From positions 496,001 to 560,000 of the forward strand of contig NZ_VFNH01000001.1 of the NCBI RefSeq assembly GCF_006715485.1: a DNA stretch of 64,000 nt. The letters run 5' to 3'. Below the pieces are notes generated by a model, which saw nothing but the letters and a program-made list of their open reading frames with translations, ran no database searches and had not been told where the DNA came from. Shown here piece after piece: positions 36,614 to 46,895 of the stretch. Origin of the DNA: Herbaspirillum sp. SJZ107 (GTDB taxonomy: Bacteria; Pseudomonadota; Gammaproteobacteria; Burkholderiales; Burkholderiaceae_D). The number at the start of each line of letters is the position of its first letter. The first letter of the stretch is position 1. The translations under genes were made by a program, and so were the position numbers.

Positions 36614-39600
36614 TCAAATACCGGCGTCGCGCACGGCACCTTTCAGCACCGGCTCGCCCAGCGGGATCGGATTGTTGGTCTCGACCTGCAGGGTGGTGAC
36701 GGTGGCCGGGGCGCCGTTGGCGTCCAGCAGCTGGATCGCGCCGAGGTAGCGCTTGCCGGCGGCCAGGCCGGACCAGCTGGCGTTGACGGTCGCGGTGCTG
36801 CCCGAGTAGACCTTGGCCGGGGCCAGCACCTTGAGGTTGCCGCCCTTGTCGGCGGAGCTCACCACGGCCGACGACAGCGTGAAGTCGGTCGAGCGGCCAT
36901 CCGCGGCCGAGTAGCCCACCACGCACAGCTGGTAGGTACCGGAGGCCGGCGAATTCACGGCGATGAACTCGTTGGCGCCGCCGTTGCCGGAGTAGGCCAC
37001 CAGCGTACCGGTCGGGCTCAGCAGGGCCATGTCGAGGTCGTGGCCGCCGCCGCCCGCGGTGTCGCGGTCGAACAGTTCGAACTGGGCACGCAGGGCGCCG
37101 CTCGGGACCGTCACCGGCACCACGCGGACGCCGCTGCCGCCGGCCTTGCAGGCCGCCGCCACCATGGTCGAGTTCTCCACAGTGCCGGTCGGGGCCTGGG
37201 CCACGTTCAGGGCGGTGCGGGTGATTTCCTTGAGGCCGCCGTTGACGCTCTTCAGTGCGCCGTTGAAGCCGGTGGTCACCGACATCGACTTGCTGGCGCC
37301 GGTCTTGTCGCTCTTGATGATGTCAGGCGCGATCAGCGCCACGCCGGAGCGCGCCACGATCGGGCTGCGCACCACGTGGCTGCCGTCGGTCCAGGTCAGC
37401 GCGCCGTACTGCCACACGTTGTTGGCGGCGTTGGTGCGGGTCAGCGTCACGGTGAACGACTTGGTCTCGCCCGGCGCGATGCTCAGGGTGGCCGGGCTGA
37501 CGACGGCGCTGAAGCCGTTCATCGCAGTGGTCGCACGGTAGGTCGCCGCTTCGCTGCCGACGTTGGTCACCGAACGGGTCACCTGCACGGTGCCGAGCAC
37601 GTTGCCGACGGCGATCGACGGCAGGTTCAGGTTGTAGCCGGCGATCTGGCCGGTGGCGCACTCGGTGGCCACGCCGGCGCCGCACATGTATTTCTTGTAG
37701 TCGGCTTCGGTGGCGTTGTAGACCAGGCCCGGGTCGCTGGCGCCGTTCGGGTTGATGTGACCGGCGCCCTGGCCGAACGGCAGGATGCCGCGGGTGTCGC
37801 CGCTGGCGATGGCGTCCGGGTAGGTGTCGGTGCCGGTGGTCATCAGCGCCGACTTGATCATGGCCGGGGTCCAGGTCGGGTGCTCCTGGTGCAGCAGGGC
37901 GGCGACGCCGGCCACATGCGGGGCGGCCATCGAGGTGCCCTGGTAGGAGGCCCAGGCGTTGGTCGCCGGCAGGGTACCGTTGACGACGTCGGCGCGCTGG
38001 GCGGCGGTCAGTTCCGGCGTCACCGCGGCGATCACGTCCACGCCCGGTGCGGCCAGGTCCGGCTTGAGCACGTTGCCGTCGTAGCGGTTCGGGCCGCGCG
38101 ACGAGAACGAAGCCACCACCGGCGCCTTGACGCTGGAGATGCCGATGACGAACTTGGTCATTTCGGCGCTGGCGTTCTGGGCCTGGGCATAGGCCTTGAT
38201 GGCGGCGCCATCGGCGGCATTCACGTGCACGGTCGGCACCGAGTGCACCTCGGCCACCAGGCCGGCGCCGTTGTCGATCTCGACCATGCCGACGCCGCCG
38301 GCTTCGTACACGGCCAGGCTCTTGTCGACGCGGGCGTTGGTGCCGCGGGTGCAGGTGACGATCTTGCCTTTCACCTTGGCCGGATCCAGCACCGGCACGC
38401 CGCCGTTGCTGGCCGCGCTGTAGCACAGCGACACCAGGCTGGCGTTGGCGCCGCTGGCGGCGGCCTGTTCGGCGGTGATCATCGGGGCGCTCGGCAGCGG
38501 CGCGGTGTTCATCGAGGCGCCGGTGTATTTCTTGCCGTTGCCGAGGACGACGTCGGCCTGCAGTTCGCGGTTGTGGGTCGATGCCGCCACCGTTGCCTGC
38601 CACGGGCTGATGTGGGCCACAGTGTTGGCCGGGCCGTCATTGCCGGCCGAGGCCGAGACGAATACGCCGGCATTCGAGGCGTGCAGGAAGGCCTGCTCGA
38701 CCGGGTCGGTGATCGAGGTGCCGCCGCTGATCGAGAAGTTGATCACGTTGACGCCGTCGACCACCGCTTTTTCGATCGCCGCCACGCTGTCGCCGGTGAA
38801 GCAGCTGTTCTTGCCGCCGGTGGCGTCGGTGGCGTCGTTGAAGGTCCAGCACACCTTGTACATGGCGATGCGCGCGCGCGGGGCCATGCCGGTGACCGGG
38901 CCCAGGTCGATGCCGCTGACGATGGCGTTCGGACCGGCGTTGCCGCCGGCGGTGCTCGAGGTGTGGGTGCCGTGGCCGCCGTGGCCGACGTTGCCGCCGA
39001 TCGAATCGCGTGGCGAGCGGAACTCGGTCCAGTGGGTGGTGTACTGGGACAGGCTGCGGTAGGTGGCGTCGAAGTATTGGGCGCCGATCAGCTTGTTGTT
39101 GCAGTTGCCGACGGTGAAGCCTTCGCCGGTCTGGCAGTAACCCTTCCAGTTGGCGGGCGGCGCATCGTAGGCCAGGGTGCCGCTGTTGTCGAAGGTCGGC
39201 TTGCCGTTGGCGTCGACGCGGTCGGCATAGGCCGGGTTTTCCGGCCACACGCCGCCGTCGACGATACCGATGATGACGTTTTCGCCGGCCTTGCTCTTGC
39301 CGCCGAGCTTGGTCCACAGGCCGTCCGGCTTGTCCAGGCCCAGGAACGACGAGGTGTAGGTGGTGACCATCTGGCGCGGGGTGTCCGGCACCACCTGGGC
39401 GACGTCGCTGCGGGCCTGCAGGGCGCGCACTTCGTCGTCGGTCAGCATGGCGGCGAAGCCGTTCAGCACCACGCTGTAGTTGTAGGTGACCGGCGCGTTG
39501 GCGACGGTGGCGCGCACCACGGCCTGCTTCTGGCCCAGGTAGTCGCTGTACAGGTGGACTTCGGAGGCGTCGATGTCGAGGCGGTTGCCCGCTTGCGGCT

Positions 39601-39757
39601 GGGTGGCCGGCAGGCCGTTGATGCTGCCGTCATAGGAGGCGACCGGCTTGTCGGTCAGCTGGACGATGTAGGGGCGGCGGGTGTCGTCGGCGTGGGCGCT
39701 CAGGGCCAGGCCGGCCAGGCACAGCGCGACGGCTGCGGAAAGTGGACGCAGTTTCAT
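36614..39757 (-). CDS. Secreted subtilisin-like serine peptidase (S8)
   Basis: A 1047-residue exported peptidase with signal peptide 1-23 (SAHA). An I9-type inhibitor propeptide lies at about residues 29-130. The catalytic domain has Asp167 (GIVDGGVWPE), His262 (HGGHGTHTSS), oxyanion Asn372 (SASAGNDGPA) and Ser608 (YQGTSMAAPHVAG). A PA domain is inserted at about 415-540, as in plant-type subtilases. An Fn3-like domain follows (about 720-820), and a C-terminal P-domain-like region (FELFDRDTAGGGGHDLDMAL) ends without a PEP-CTERM tag. It lies 37 bases downstream of a PEP-CTERM gene on the same strand. It may digest external proteins or process surface proteins. Confidence 0.92.
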   Translation of the reverse strand: MKLRPLSAAVALCLAGLALSAHADDTRRPYIVQLTDKPVASYDGSINGLPATQPQAGNRLDIDASEVHLYSDYLGQKQAVVRATVANAPVTYNYSVVLNGFAAMLTDDEVRALQARSDVAQVVPDTPRQMVTTYTSSFLGLDKPDGLWTKLGGKSKAGENVIIGIVDGGVWPENPAYADRVDANGKPTFDNSGTLAYDAPPANWKGYCQTGEGFTVGNCNNKLIGAQYFDATYRSLSQYTTHWTEFRSPRDSIGGNVGHGGHGTHTSSTAGGNAGPNAIVSGIDLGPVTGMAPRARIAMYKVCWTFNDATDATGGKNSCFTGDSVAAIEKAVVDGVNVINFSISGGTSITDPVEQAFLHASNAGVFVSASAGNDGPANTVAHISPWQATVAASTHNRELQADVVLGNGKKYTGASMNTAPLPSAPMITAEQAAASGANASLVSLCYSAASNGGVPVLDPAKVKGKIVTCTRGTNARVDKSLAVYEAGGVGMVEIDNGAGLVAEVHSVPTVHVNAADGAAIKAYAQAQNASAEMTKFVIGISSVKAPVVASFSSRGPNRYDGNVLKPDLAAPGVDVIAAVTPELTAAQRADVVNGTLPATNAWASYQGTSMAAPHVAGVAALLHQEHPTWTPAMIKSALMTTGTDTYPDAIASGDTRGILPFGQGAGHINPNGASDPGLVYNATEADYKKYMCGAGVATECATGQIAGYNLNLPSIAVGNVLGTVQVTRSVTNVGSEAATYRATTAMNGFSAVVSPATLSIAPGETKSFTVTLTRTNAANNVWQYGALTWTDGSHVVRSPIVARSGVALIAPDIIKSDKTGASKSMSVTTGFNGALKSVNGGLKEITRTALNVAQAPTGTVENSTMVAAACKAGGSGVRVVPVTVPSGALRAQFELFDRDTAGGGGHDLDMALLSPTGTLVAYSGNGGANEFIAVNSPASGTYQLCVVGYSAADGRSTDFTLSSAVVSSADKGGNLKVLAPAKVYSGSTATVNASWSGLAAGKRYLGAIQLLDANGAPATVTTLQVETNNPIPLGEPVLKGAVRDAGI

Positions 39758-39794
39758 GTTCGGTGTTCTCTCGTTTGTTCTTGTTGTCGAAGCG

Positions 39795-40544
39795 TCAGGC
39801 TTTGCGGCTGCGGCGGCGTGCGCCTGCCAGGCCCATCAGGCCGAGGCCGAGCATGGCCACGGTGCCCGGTTCCGGCACGTCGGCGGCGGCGCCGGCTTCG
39901 ACCAGGCTGATGTTGTCGATGCCGAACTGGGCGCGGTCGCTGTTGAAGCCGGAGCAGCTGCCCGAGGTGTTGCAGACCAGGCCGAAGGCGAGCACTTCGA
40001 CGAAGGCGCTGTCGGCAAAGGTACCGGTGGTGTCGAAGTGGCCGAAGTTGAAGCCGCCCGCAGTGGCGCCGTCCAGCGCGAAGTCCTGCAGCAGGTAGCT
40101 GCCGTCGGCCAGGAAGCCTTGCAGGCGCAGCAGGGCGGGCACGCTCGGATAGCTGCCCAGCACCGGGCTGCCGCCGATGAAGGCGGCGTCGAAGGACTTG
40201 ACCGAGAAGGCGGCGACGCTGTTGGACCAGATGTCGATATAGCTGTCGTTCAGGGCGCCGTAATAGGTGCCGGCGTGGCCGACCGGGCAGGCCATGCTGC
40301 CGCTGTCGCAGGTGGAATCGTCGCCGTTGATGAACTGGCCGACCAGGGAGCCTTCGCCGCCGCCGGCGACATTGGCGTAGAAACCGATGTTGTAATTCCC
40401 TTCCGTCCAGACCTCGGTCCCGCCGACCGCGCCGGCGTAGCCTTCGAAACCGATCACTTCGGCATGGGCCGGGGCTGCCAGGGCGGCGGCGGCGACGAGT
40501 GCCGTGCCGAGGACTTGTTTGAATCCACTGCTGTTCCGAATCAT
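39795..40544 (-). CDS. PEP-CTERM protein
   Basis: A 249-residue exported protein: signal peptide 1-28 (ends APAHA-EV), then a beta-rich domain with VIGFEGYAGAVGGTEVWTEG and a motif FNSDRAQFGIDNISL that resembles the end of jelly-roll PEP-CTERM proteins. The C-terminus has VPEPGTVAMLGLGLMGLAGA and RRRSRK, the exosortase tag. Four Cys suggest disulfides (DSTCDSGSMAC, CNTSGSC). ATG 40544 is chosen because it begins the signal peptide; upstream codons in frame are AT-rich intergenic sequence. It is probably co-transcribed with the subtilase and its gene diverges from the secretion cluster. Confidence 0.85.
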   Translation of the reverse strand: MIRNSSGFKQVLGTALVAAAALAAPAHAEVIGFEGYAGAVGGTEVWTEGNYNIGFYANVAGGGEGSLVGQFINGDDSTCDSGSMACPVGHAGTYYGALNDSYIDIWSNSVAAFSVKSFDAAFIGGSPVLGSYPSVPALLRLQGFLADGSYLLQDFALDGATAGGFNFGHFDTTGTFADSAFVEVLAFGLVCNTSGSCSGFNSDRAQFGIDNISLVEAGAAADVPEPGTVAMLGLGLMGLAGARRRSRKA

Positions 40545-40933
40545 TGTTTGCCTTTTGCTTATGGTTGATTTGCGTGCGGCTTGGGGCACGCTGGCTCCCT
40601 CGACTGGTTTTACCCAGTTGCAATGAAATATAGCAACGGAAACAATTTCCGTGACAAAAAAATTACACACAAATCTATGTATTTTGCATATGAATTCAGA
40701 ATTAAATTTGGTTTCCCCTATGAAAAATTCCATGCGTCTAGGGTAGGAAAGTGTTCAATTTCCACCACGAACCATCACTAAAAGATGCGCAAATGCACAA
40801 GCTTGGTCATACTGGACGCCAGGCGGCTTGTGTCCGGATCGCCACTGAGGTTGCATATAAAAAAAGAAATTGTCTCAGTGACACACGGCATGGTAGCCTT
40901 GCGAATCAAAGCAGGGTTCTTCTAGGAGTTCGG
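40545..40933. promoter_or_regulatory. Divergent control region between PEP-CTERM gene and secretion cluster
   Basis: A 389-base AT-rich interval between genes transcribed away from each other. It contains a perfect palindrome (40636-40652), a short hairpin ACTGG/CCAGT (40603-40618) in the PEP-CTERM leader, and a possible minus-strand promoter TTGCTA-18-TAAAAC ending near 40607. On the plus side AGGAG at 40924-40928 is the gspG ribosome site. Short open frames here look random. No -24/-12 sigma-54 box was seen. Confidence 0.55.
40636..40652. promoter_or_regulatory. Perfect 17-bp palindrome, candidate operator
   Basis: ACGGAAA and TTTCCGT flank a CAA spacer. It is 92 bases upstream of the PEP-CTERM gene and about 280 upstream of gspG, in a divergent region, so a dimeric regulator may bind it. 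Confidence 0.5.
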
Positions 40934-41389
40934 ATGTTTTCAGTGCAGGACCGGGGCGCCCGTCGCCCGCATGGCGCAAATGCGAAGCGTGCAGGCTTCA
41001 CCCTGCTCGAACTGCTCGTGGTGATCGTGATCATCGGCCTGCTTGCGGCCTATGTCGGTCCCAAGTATTTCTCCCAGCTCGGCAAGTCCGAAGTCACCGT
41101 CGCCAAAGCCCAGATCGAAGCCTTCGAGAAGTCGCTCGATACCTACCGCCTCGACGTCGGCCGCTACCCGACCACCGAGGAAGGCCTGAACGCACTGATG
41201 GCGGCGCCGCCGACGGCGGCCGCCAAGTGGAACGGTCCTTACCTGAAGAAGGGCGTGCCGCTCGACCCCTGGGGCCACGCCTACCAGTACCGTGCGCCCG
41301 GCAGCAAGGGCGAATATGAAATTCTTTCGCTCGGCAAGGATGGCCAGCCGGGCGGCAGCGGCGAGGGCGCCGACATCAGCTCGCAGTAA
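40934..41389 (+). CDS. gspG: Major pseudopilin GspG-like
   Basis: A 151-residue pseudopilin. The prepilin peptidase site is KRAG-FTLLELLVVIVIIG, with a 21-residue leader and Glu at mature position 5. The C-terminal domain has DTYRLDVGRYPTTEEGLNAL, PLDPWGHAYQYRAPGSKGEY and SLGKDGQPGGSGEGADI, the calcium-binding loop of GspG. It would form the short pilus of a type II secretion-like machine. A strong AGGAG ribosome site supports ATG 40934. First gene of the secretion cluster; 70 bases separate it from gspF. Confidence 0.93.
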   Translation: MFSVQDRGARRPHGANAKRAGFTLLELLVVIVIIGLLAAYVGPKYFSQLGKSEVTVAKAQIEAFEKSLDTYRLDVGRYPTTEEGLNALMAAPPTAAAKWNGPYLKKGVPLDPWGHAYQYRAPGSKGEYEILSLGKDGQPGGSGEGADISSQ

Positions 41390-41459
41390 GCGGCGCTTCA
41401 TCGGCAGCCCGCATCATCCAGCGTCTTTCCCTCACTGATCTTTACCCGGTCCTTTCGCC

Positions 41460-42643
41460 ATGCAGTTCGCGGTACGCACCCTCGCTCCCGACATGAGCAT
41501 CGCCAGCCTGACGGTCGATGCGCAGGATGAGGCGGACGCGCGGCGCCAGGTCGAAGCGCGCGGCCTCTACGTCAGCGCGATCGCCCCGGTGCGCGCGGCC
41601 GGCTTCCAGCGCGGCCGCGGCGGCAAGCTGTCGCTGGTGCTGTTCAGCCAGGAGCTGCTGGCGCTGCTCACCGCCGGCCTCGGCATCGTCGAAGGCCTGG
41701 AAGCGCTGCTCGAGAAGGAAAGCACGCCCGCCACGCGCGGCGTGCTGGAACGGCTGCTGGCCGGCCTGCGCGAGGGCAAGCGCTTTTCCGGCGTGCTGGC
41801 CGCCCAGCCGGAGCTGTTTCCGCCGCTGTACATCGGCATCGTGCGCGCCGCCGAAGGCACCAGCGACCTGCCGCGCGCGCTGGAGCGCTACATCGAATAC
41901 CAGCAGCGCATCGACACGGTACGCGCCAAGATCGTCAGCGCCTCGATCTACCCGGCGATCCTGCTGCTGGTCGGCGGCGGCGTCTCGCTGTTCCTGATGT
42001 CGTATGTGGTGCCGCGCTTCGCCGAGGTCTACCAGGGCGCCGGCCGCAACCTGCCGTTCATGTCGCGCCTGATGCTGGACTGGGGCCAGTTCGTGGCCAG
42101 CCACACGGCCGGCCTGCTGGCCGGGATCGCCGTGGTCATGGGCACCCTGGTCTGGAGCATCCGGCGCGCCCTGAGGCGCGGCGGCATCGCACGCCTGCTG
42201 GCGCGCCTGCCGGGCATCGGCGAACGCGCCCGCATCTATGAACTGTCGCGCCTGTACCTGACGCTCGGCATGCTGAGCGAAGGTGGCATCACCATCGTCG
42301 GCGCGCTCGAGACCGTGCAGGGCATGGTGTCGCCGGCGATCGGGGCCGGCCTGCGCGCCGCCCGCACCGCGATCGAATCCGGGCAGCCGCTGTCGGACGC
42401 CTTCGAGGCCAACGGCCTGACCACGCCGATCTCGCTGCGCATGCTGCGCGTCGGCGAGCGCACCGGCGAGATGGGGCCGATGCTGACCCGCTCGGCCGCC
42501 TTCTACGACGGCGAGATCGGACGCTGGATCGACCGCTTCACGCGCACCTTCGAGCCGCTGCTGATGGCGGCCATCGGGCTGGTGGTCGGCGCCATCGTGG
42601 TGCTGTTATATATGCCGATCTTCGATCTGGCGGGAGACATGTC

Positions 42644-42647
<4 letters not shown>
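41460..42647 (+). CDS. gspF: Inner-membrane platform protein GspF-like
   Basis: The 395-residue protein has the two T2SSF domains (about residues 63-190 and 265-385), each followed by a membrane segment (VSLFLMSYVVPRFAEVYQ; MAAIGLVVGAIVVLLYMPIF). It also has the N-terminal strand-rich element (MQFAVRTLAPDMSIASLTVD). GLGIVEGLEALLEKE and RTGEMGPMLTRSAAFYDGEI are typical. It would couple the ATPase to pseudopilus assembly. Its stop overlaps the GTG start of gspE. Confidence 0.92.
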
Positions 42648-44330
<1,683 letters not shown>

Positions 44331-44338
<8 letters not shown>

Positions 44339-45152
44339 CAAACTCGTACCGCGGCTGGGGCGCGGCCTGCGCATCGGCGTCGCCCCCGACGGCCTGGCAC
44401 TGGTGCGTACCAGCCGCTGGCGCCACGAACGCGCGCTGCTGCTCGGCACCGTGCGCGCCGGCGGCGCCGATCCGGCATCGATCGGCGTTGCACTGAGCAT
44501 GCTGCTGGGCGAGCACGCGACCGCCGGTTGGCCGGTGACGATGGTGCTGTCCGACGACCTGGTGCGCCTGTGGCAGGTGACGCCGCCGCCGGGCGCCGGC
44601 CGCATGGCCGACCTCGAAGGTGCGGCCGCGCTGCGCTACCAGGCGCTGTTCGGCACTTTTGTCGGGGGCTGGAAGATCAGCGCCGACTGGAGCGCGTCGC
44701 AGCCCTTCCTGGCCGCCGCCGTGCCGCTGCCGCTGCTGGAAGTGCTGCAGGGGGCGGCGCGCAGCCACCGTTTCCACCTGGTCGAAGTGGTGCCGCAGTT
44801 CGTGGCCGCCCTCAACCAGTTCCGCAAGCTGCACCGCCCCGGCGCCTGGTTCGGCGTGGTGCACGGCGGCGTGCTGAGCGTGGCCGCCTTCGACGGCAGG
44901 CAGCTGGCCGCGGTGCGCACTTCGCCGATCCCGGCCGGGGCCGACCGCGACTGGCTGGAAAGCCACGTGGCGCGCGAGGCGCTGCGCGTCGGCCTGGGGC
45001 GGCCGGAACGGCTGCAGGTGTGCGGTCCGGCGCCCAAGGGCTGGGCCAGCAGTGCCGGCCGCCTGAAATTCGCCTGCACCCTGTTCGAGGACGAGACCGA
45101 TCCGCTGTGGCCGGACAGCGCGCGCCTGGCGCTGAGCGGGAGGGCGCCATGA
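44331..45152 (+). CDS. PilM/GspL-like cytoplasmic platform protein
   Basis: A 273-residue soluble protein. It has GLRIGVAPDGLALVRTSRWR, VTMVLSDDLVRLWQVTPPPG and LLEVLQGAARSHRFHLVEVV followed by FVAALNQFRKL. These match the actin-like fold of PilM or the cytoplasmic part of GspL. There is no membrane helix, unlike GspL. It is followed by separate one-helix proteins like PilN and PilO, so the inner-membrane platform is split as in type IV pili. It overlaps gspE by eight bases and the next gene by four. Confidence 0.7.
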
Positions 45153-45700
45153 GGAAGGTGCGCATCGATTTTGCCCCGCCCGGCCTGCGCCGCACCCTGC
45201 ACCGGGTGCCGCCGAATGCCTGGGCACTGGTGCCGGCGGCGCTGGTGCTGGTCTTCAGCGTGGTGTCGGGCGGGCTGAAATACCGCGACCAGCTGGATGC
45301 CATCGCGCGCCTGCGCGCGCAGTCGCAGGTGCAGACGGCGCAGGCGCAGGGACAGCAACGGCAGGCCGCGCCGGTACGCGCCGTGCCGGAAGCGCAGGCG
45401 AATGCGGTGAATGCCGCCGTGCAGCAGCTGAACCTGCCATGGCGCGGCCTGCACGATGCGATCCAGGCCGCCACGCCGGCCAGCGTCGCGCTGCTGGCGC
45501 TGGAGCCGGACGCGAAGAAGAACAGCGTGCGCATCACCGCCGAAGCCAAAAGCAGCGACGACATGCTCGGCTACGTCGCGCGCCTGCAGGACGTCGACTG
45601 GTTCGGCACCGTCGCGCTGGTGCGCCACGAGATCAACGACCAGGATCCGAACCGGCCGATCCGCTTCCAGATCGACGCCCAGTGGAAGGCCGCGCCATGA
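45149..45700 (+). CDS. PilN/GspL-like platform protein
   Basis: A 183-residue protein with a basic N-terminus (MRKVRIDFAPPGLRRTL), one membrane helix (about 25-45) and a Gln/Ala-rich coiled region (QSQVQTAQAQGQQRQA). A small periplasmic ferredoxin-like domain ends the protein. The latter half (LLALEPDAKKNSVRITAEAK) agrees with PilN. It pairs with the PilO-like protein that follows with an ATGA overlap. Assignment is from topology and order more than sequence. Confidence 0.68.
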   Translation: MRKVRIDFAPPGLRRTLHRVPPNAWALVPAALVLVFSVVSGGLKYRDQLDAIARLRAQSQVQTAQAQGQQRQAAPVRAVPEAQANAVNAAVQQLNLPWRGLHDAIQAATPASVALLALEPDAKKNSVRITAEAKSSDDMLGYVARLQDVDWFGTVALVRHEINDQDPNRPIRFQIDAQWKAAP

Positions 45701-46296
45701 ACGGACTCGCTTTCGCCAACCTGGTCTTGCGGCTGCGCCTGCTGGCGCTGCGCGCCGGTCCGGTCACGCTGGGCGCCATCGCCGTCGTGCTGCTGTCATT
45801 GGGCGCGGCGGCCTGGTTCCTGTTCATGCTGCCGCAGCTGGAACATGAGCGCGAGACGCTGACCGAACAGGCGCGCCAGGCCAGGCGCCAGGCATCGGCT
45901 GTACCCGCGGCGCTGCCGGCGGTGGTGCCGGTCGCCGCCGCCCCGCTCGACAACCTGGATGCCTTTTATGGCGCGCTGGGCCAGCGCCGCTACGCCGAGC
46001 AGCAGCTCAAGACCCTGTTCGGGCTGGCCGCGAAGAGCGGGCTGGTATTGAACCAGGGCGAATACAAGAGCGCCCGCGACCGCAACGCGCGCGTCAACAC
46101 CTACCAGGTCAATCTGCCGGTAAAGGGCAGCTATGCGGCGATCTGGCAGTTTTCGCTGGCGGCGCTGCGCGCGATCCCGTACGCCTCGCTGGACGACATC
46201 AGCTTCCGCCGCGACAACATCGGCGACCCGACGGTCGAGGCGCGCCTGCGCTTCACGCTGTACCTGGCCGACGACGGCGCCCGGAGCGCACCATGA
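45697..46296 (+). CDS. PilO/GspM-like platform protein
   Basis: The 199-residue product has a short cytoplasmic N-terminus, one membrane helix (LGAIAVVLLSLGAAAWFLFM, about 26-45), a coiled coil (EHERETLTEQARQARRQA) and a periplasmic ferredoxin-like domain with QVNLPVKGSYAAIWQFSLAA. This matches PilO/GspM. It should dimerise with the PilN-like protein. It overlaps both neighbours by four bases, which implies coupled translation. Confidence 0.7.
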   Translation: MNGLAFANLVLRLRLLALRAGPVTLGAIAVVLLSLGAAAWFLFMLPQLEHERETLTEQARQARRQASAVPAALPAVVPVAAAPLDNLDAFYGALGQRRYAEQQLKTLFGLAAKSGLVLNQGEYKSARDRNARVNTYQVNLPVKGSYAAIWQFSLAALRAIPYASLDDISFRRDNIGDPTVEARLRFTLYLADDGARSAP

Positions 46297-46895
46297 CGGC
46301 GCTGAAGGCGATGAAGCCGCGCCACATGCTGCTGGGCGCCGCGCTGCTGGGCGCGGCGGCGCTGGTGCTGTTCGGCGACCGCGCCCCGGACGACGGGGTG
46401 GCCGAGGCGGTGGTGCGGCCGGCGGCGGCACCGACTGCTGCCGTCTCTGCCACTGCAGCGCCGCCGGCGGCGGTACTGGTGCCCACGGCCGACCCGAAAC
46501 GCGCGGACACCGGCAAGCGCCAGCCGATCCTGGCGCTGGTGCCGCGCGACGTGCTGATCGCCGATAACGACAGCGGCTTCGGCCAGGTCCCGAACGGCGC
46601 CGTGTTCGGCAGCCAGAGCTGGGTGCCGCCGCCACCGCCGCCAACGGCCGCGCAGGCGGCCCCGCCGCCGCCGCCGCCGATGGCGCCGCCGCTGCCGTTC
46701 ACCTTCATCGGCAAATCGGTCGGCGACGGCGTCTGGGAAGTCTACCTGGCGCGCGGCGACCGCACCTATACGGCGCGCACCAACGAGGTCATCGACGGCA
46801 CCTACCGCGTGGATGCGATCGCGCCGCCGATCCTGAGACTGACTTACCTGCCGCTGAACCAGGTTCAGCAGCTCAATATTGGAGTGTTCGAGTGA
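46293..46895 (+). CDS. PilP/GspC-like periplasmic linker protein
   Basis: A 200-residue protein with one N-terminal membrane helix (about 13-27), a long Ala/Pro linker including two Pro runs (VPPPPPPTAAQAAPPPPPP), and a small C-terminal domain (FTFIGKSVGDGVWEVYLARG). The latter ends YLPLNQVQQLNIG, like the PilP or GspC HR domain that touches the secretin. I have seen proteins of this type called secretion system X factor in related genomes, an annotation of doubtful value. It probably connects platform and secretin. Confidence 0.65.
   Translation: MTALKAMKPRHMLLGAALLGAAALVLFGDRAPDDGVAEAVVRPAAAPTAAVSATAAPPAAVLVPTADPKRADTGKRQPILALVPRDVLIADNDSGFGQVPNGAVFGSQSWVPPPPPPTAAQAAPPPPPPMAPPLPFTFIGKSVGDGVWEVYLARGDRTYTARTNEVIDGTYRVDAIAPPILRLTYLPLNQVQQLNIGVFE

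Noticed and set aside
37040..39910. 956-codon open frame on the plus strand
   Set aside because: Antisense to the subtilase gene whose catalytic triad is intact; composition (Gly/Val/His/Ala/Arg) is that of a third-position shadow.
40545..40933. Sigma-54 (-24/-12) promoter, as known for some PEP-CTERM genes
   Set aside because: No TGGCAC-N5-TTGC type match was found here or before the other PEP-CTERM genes.
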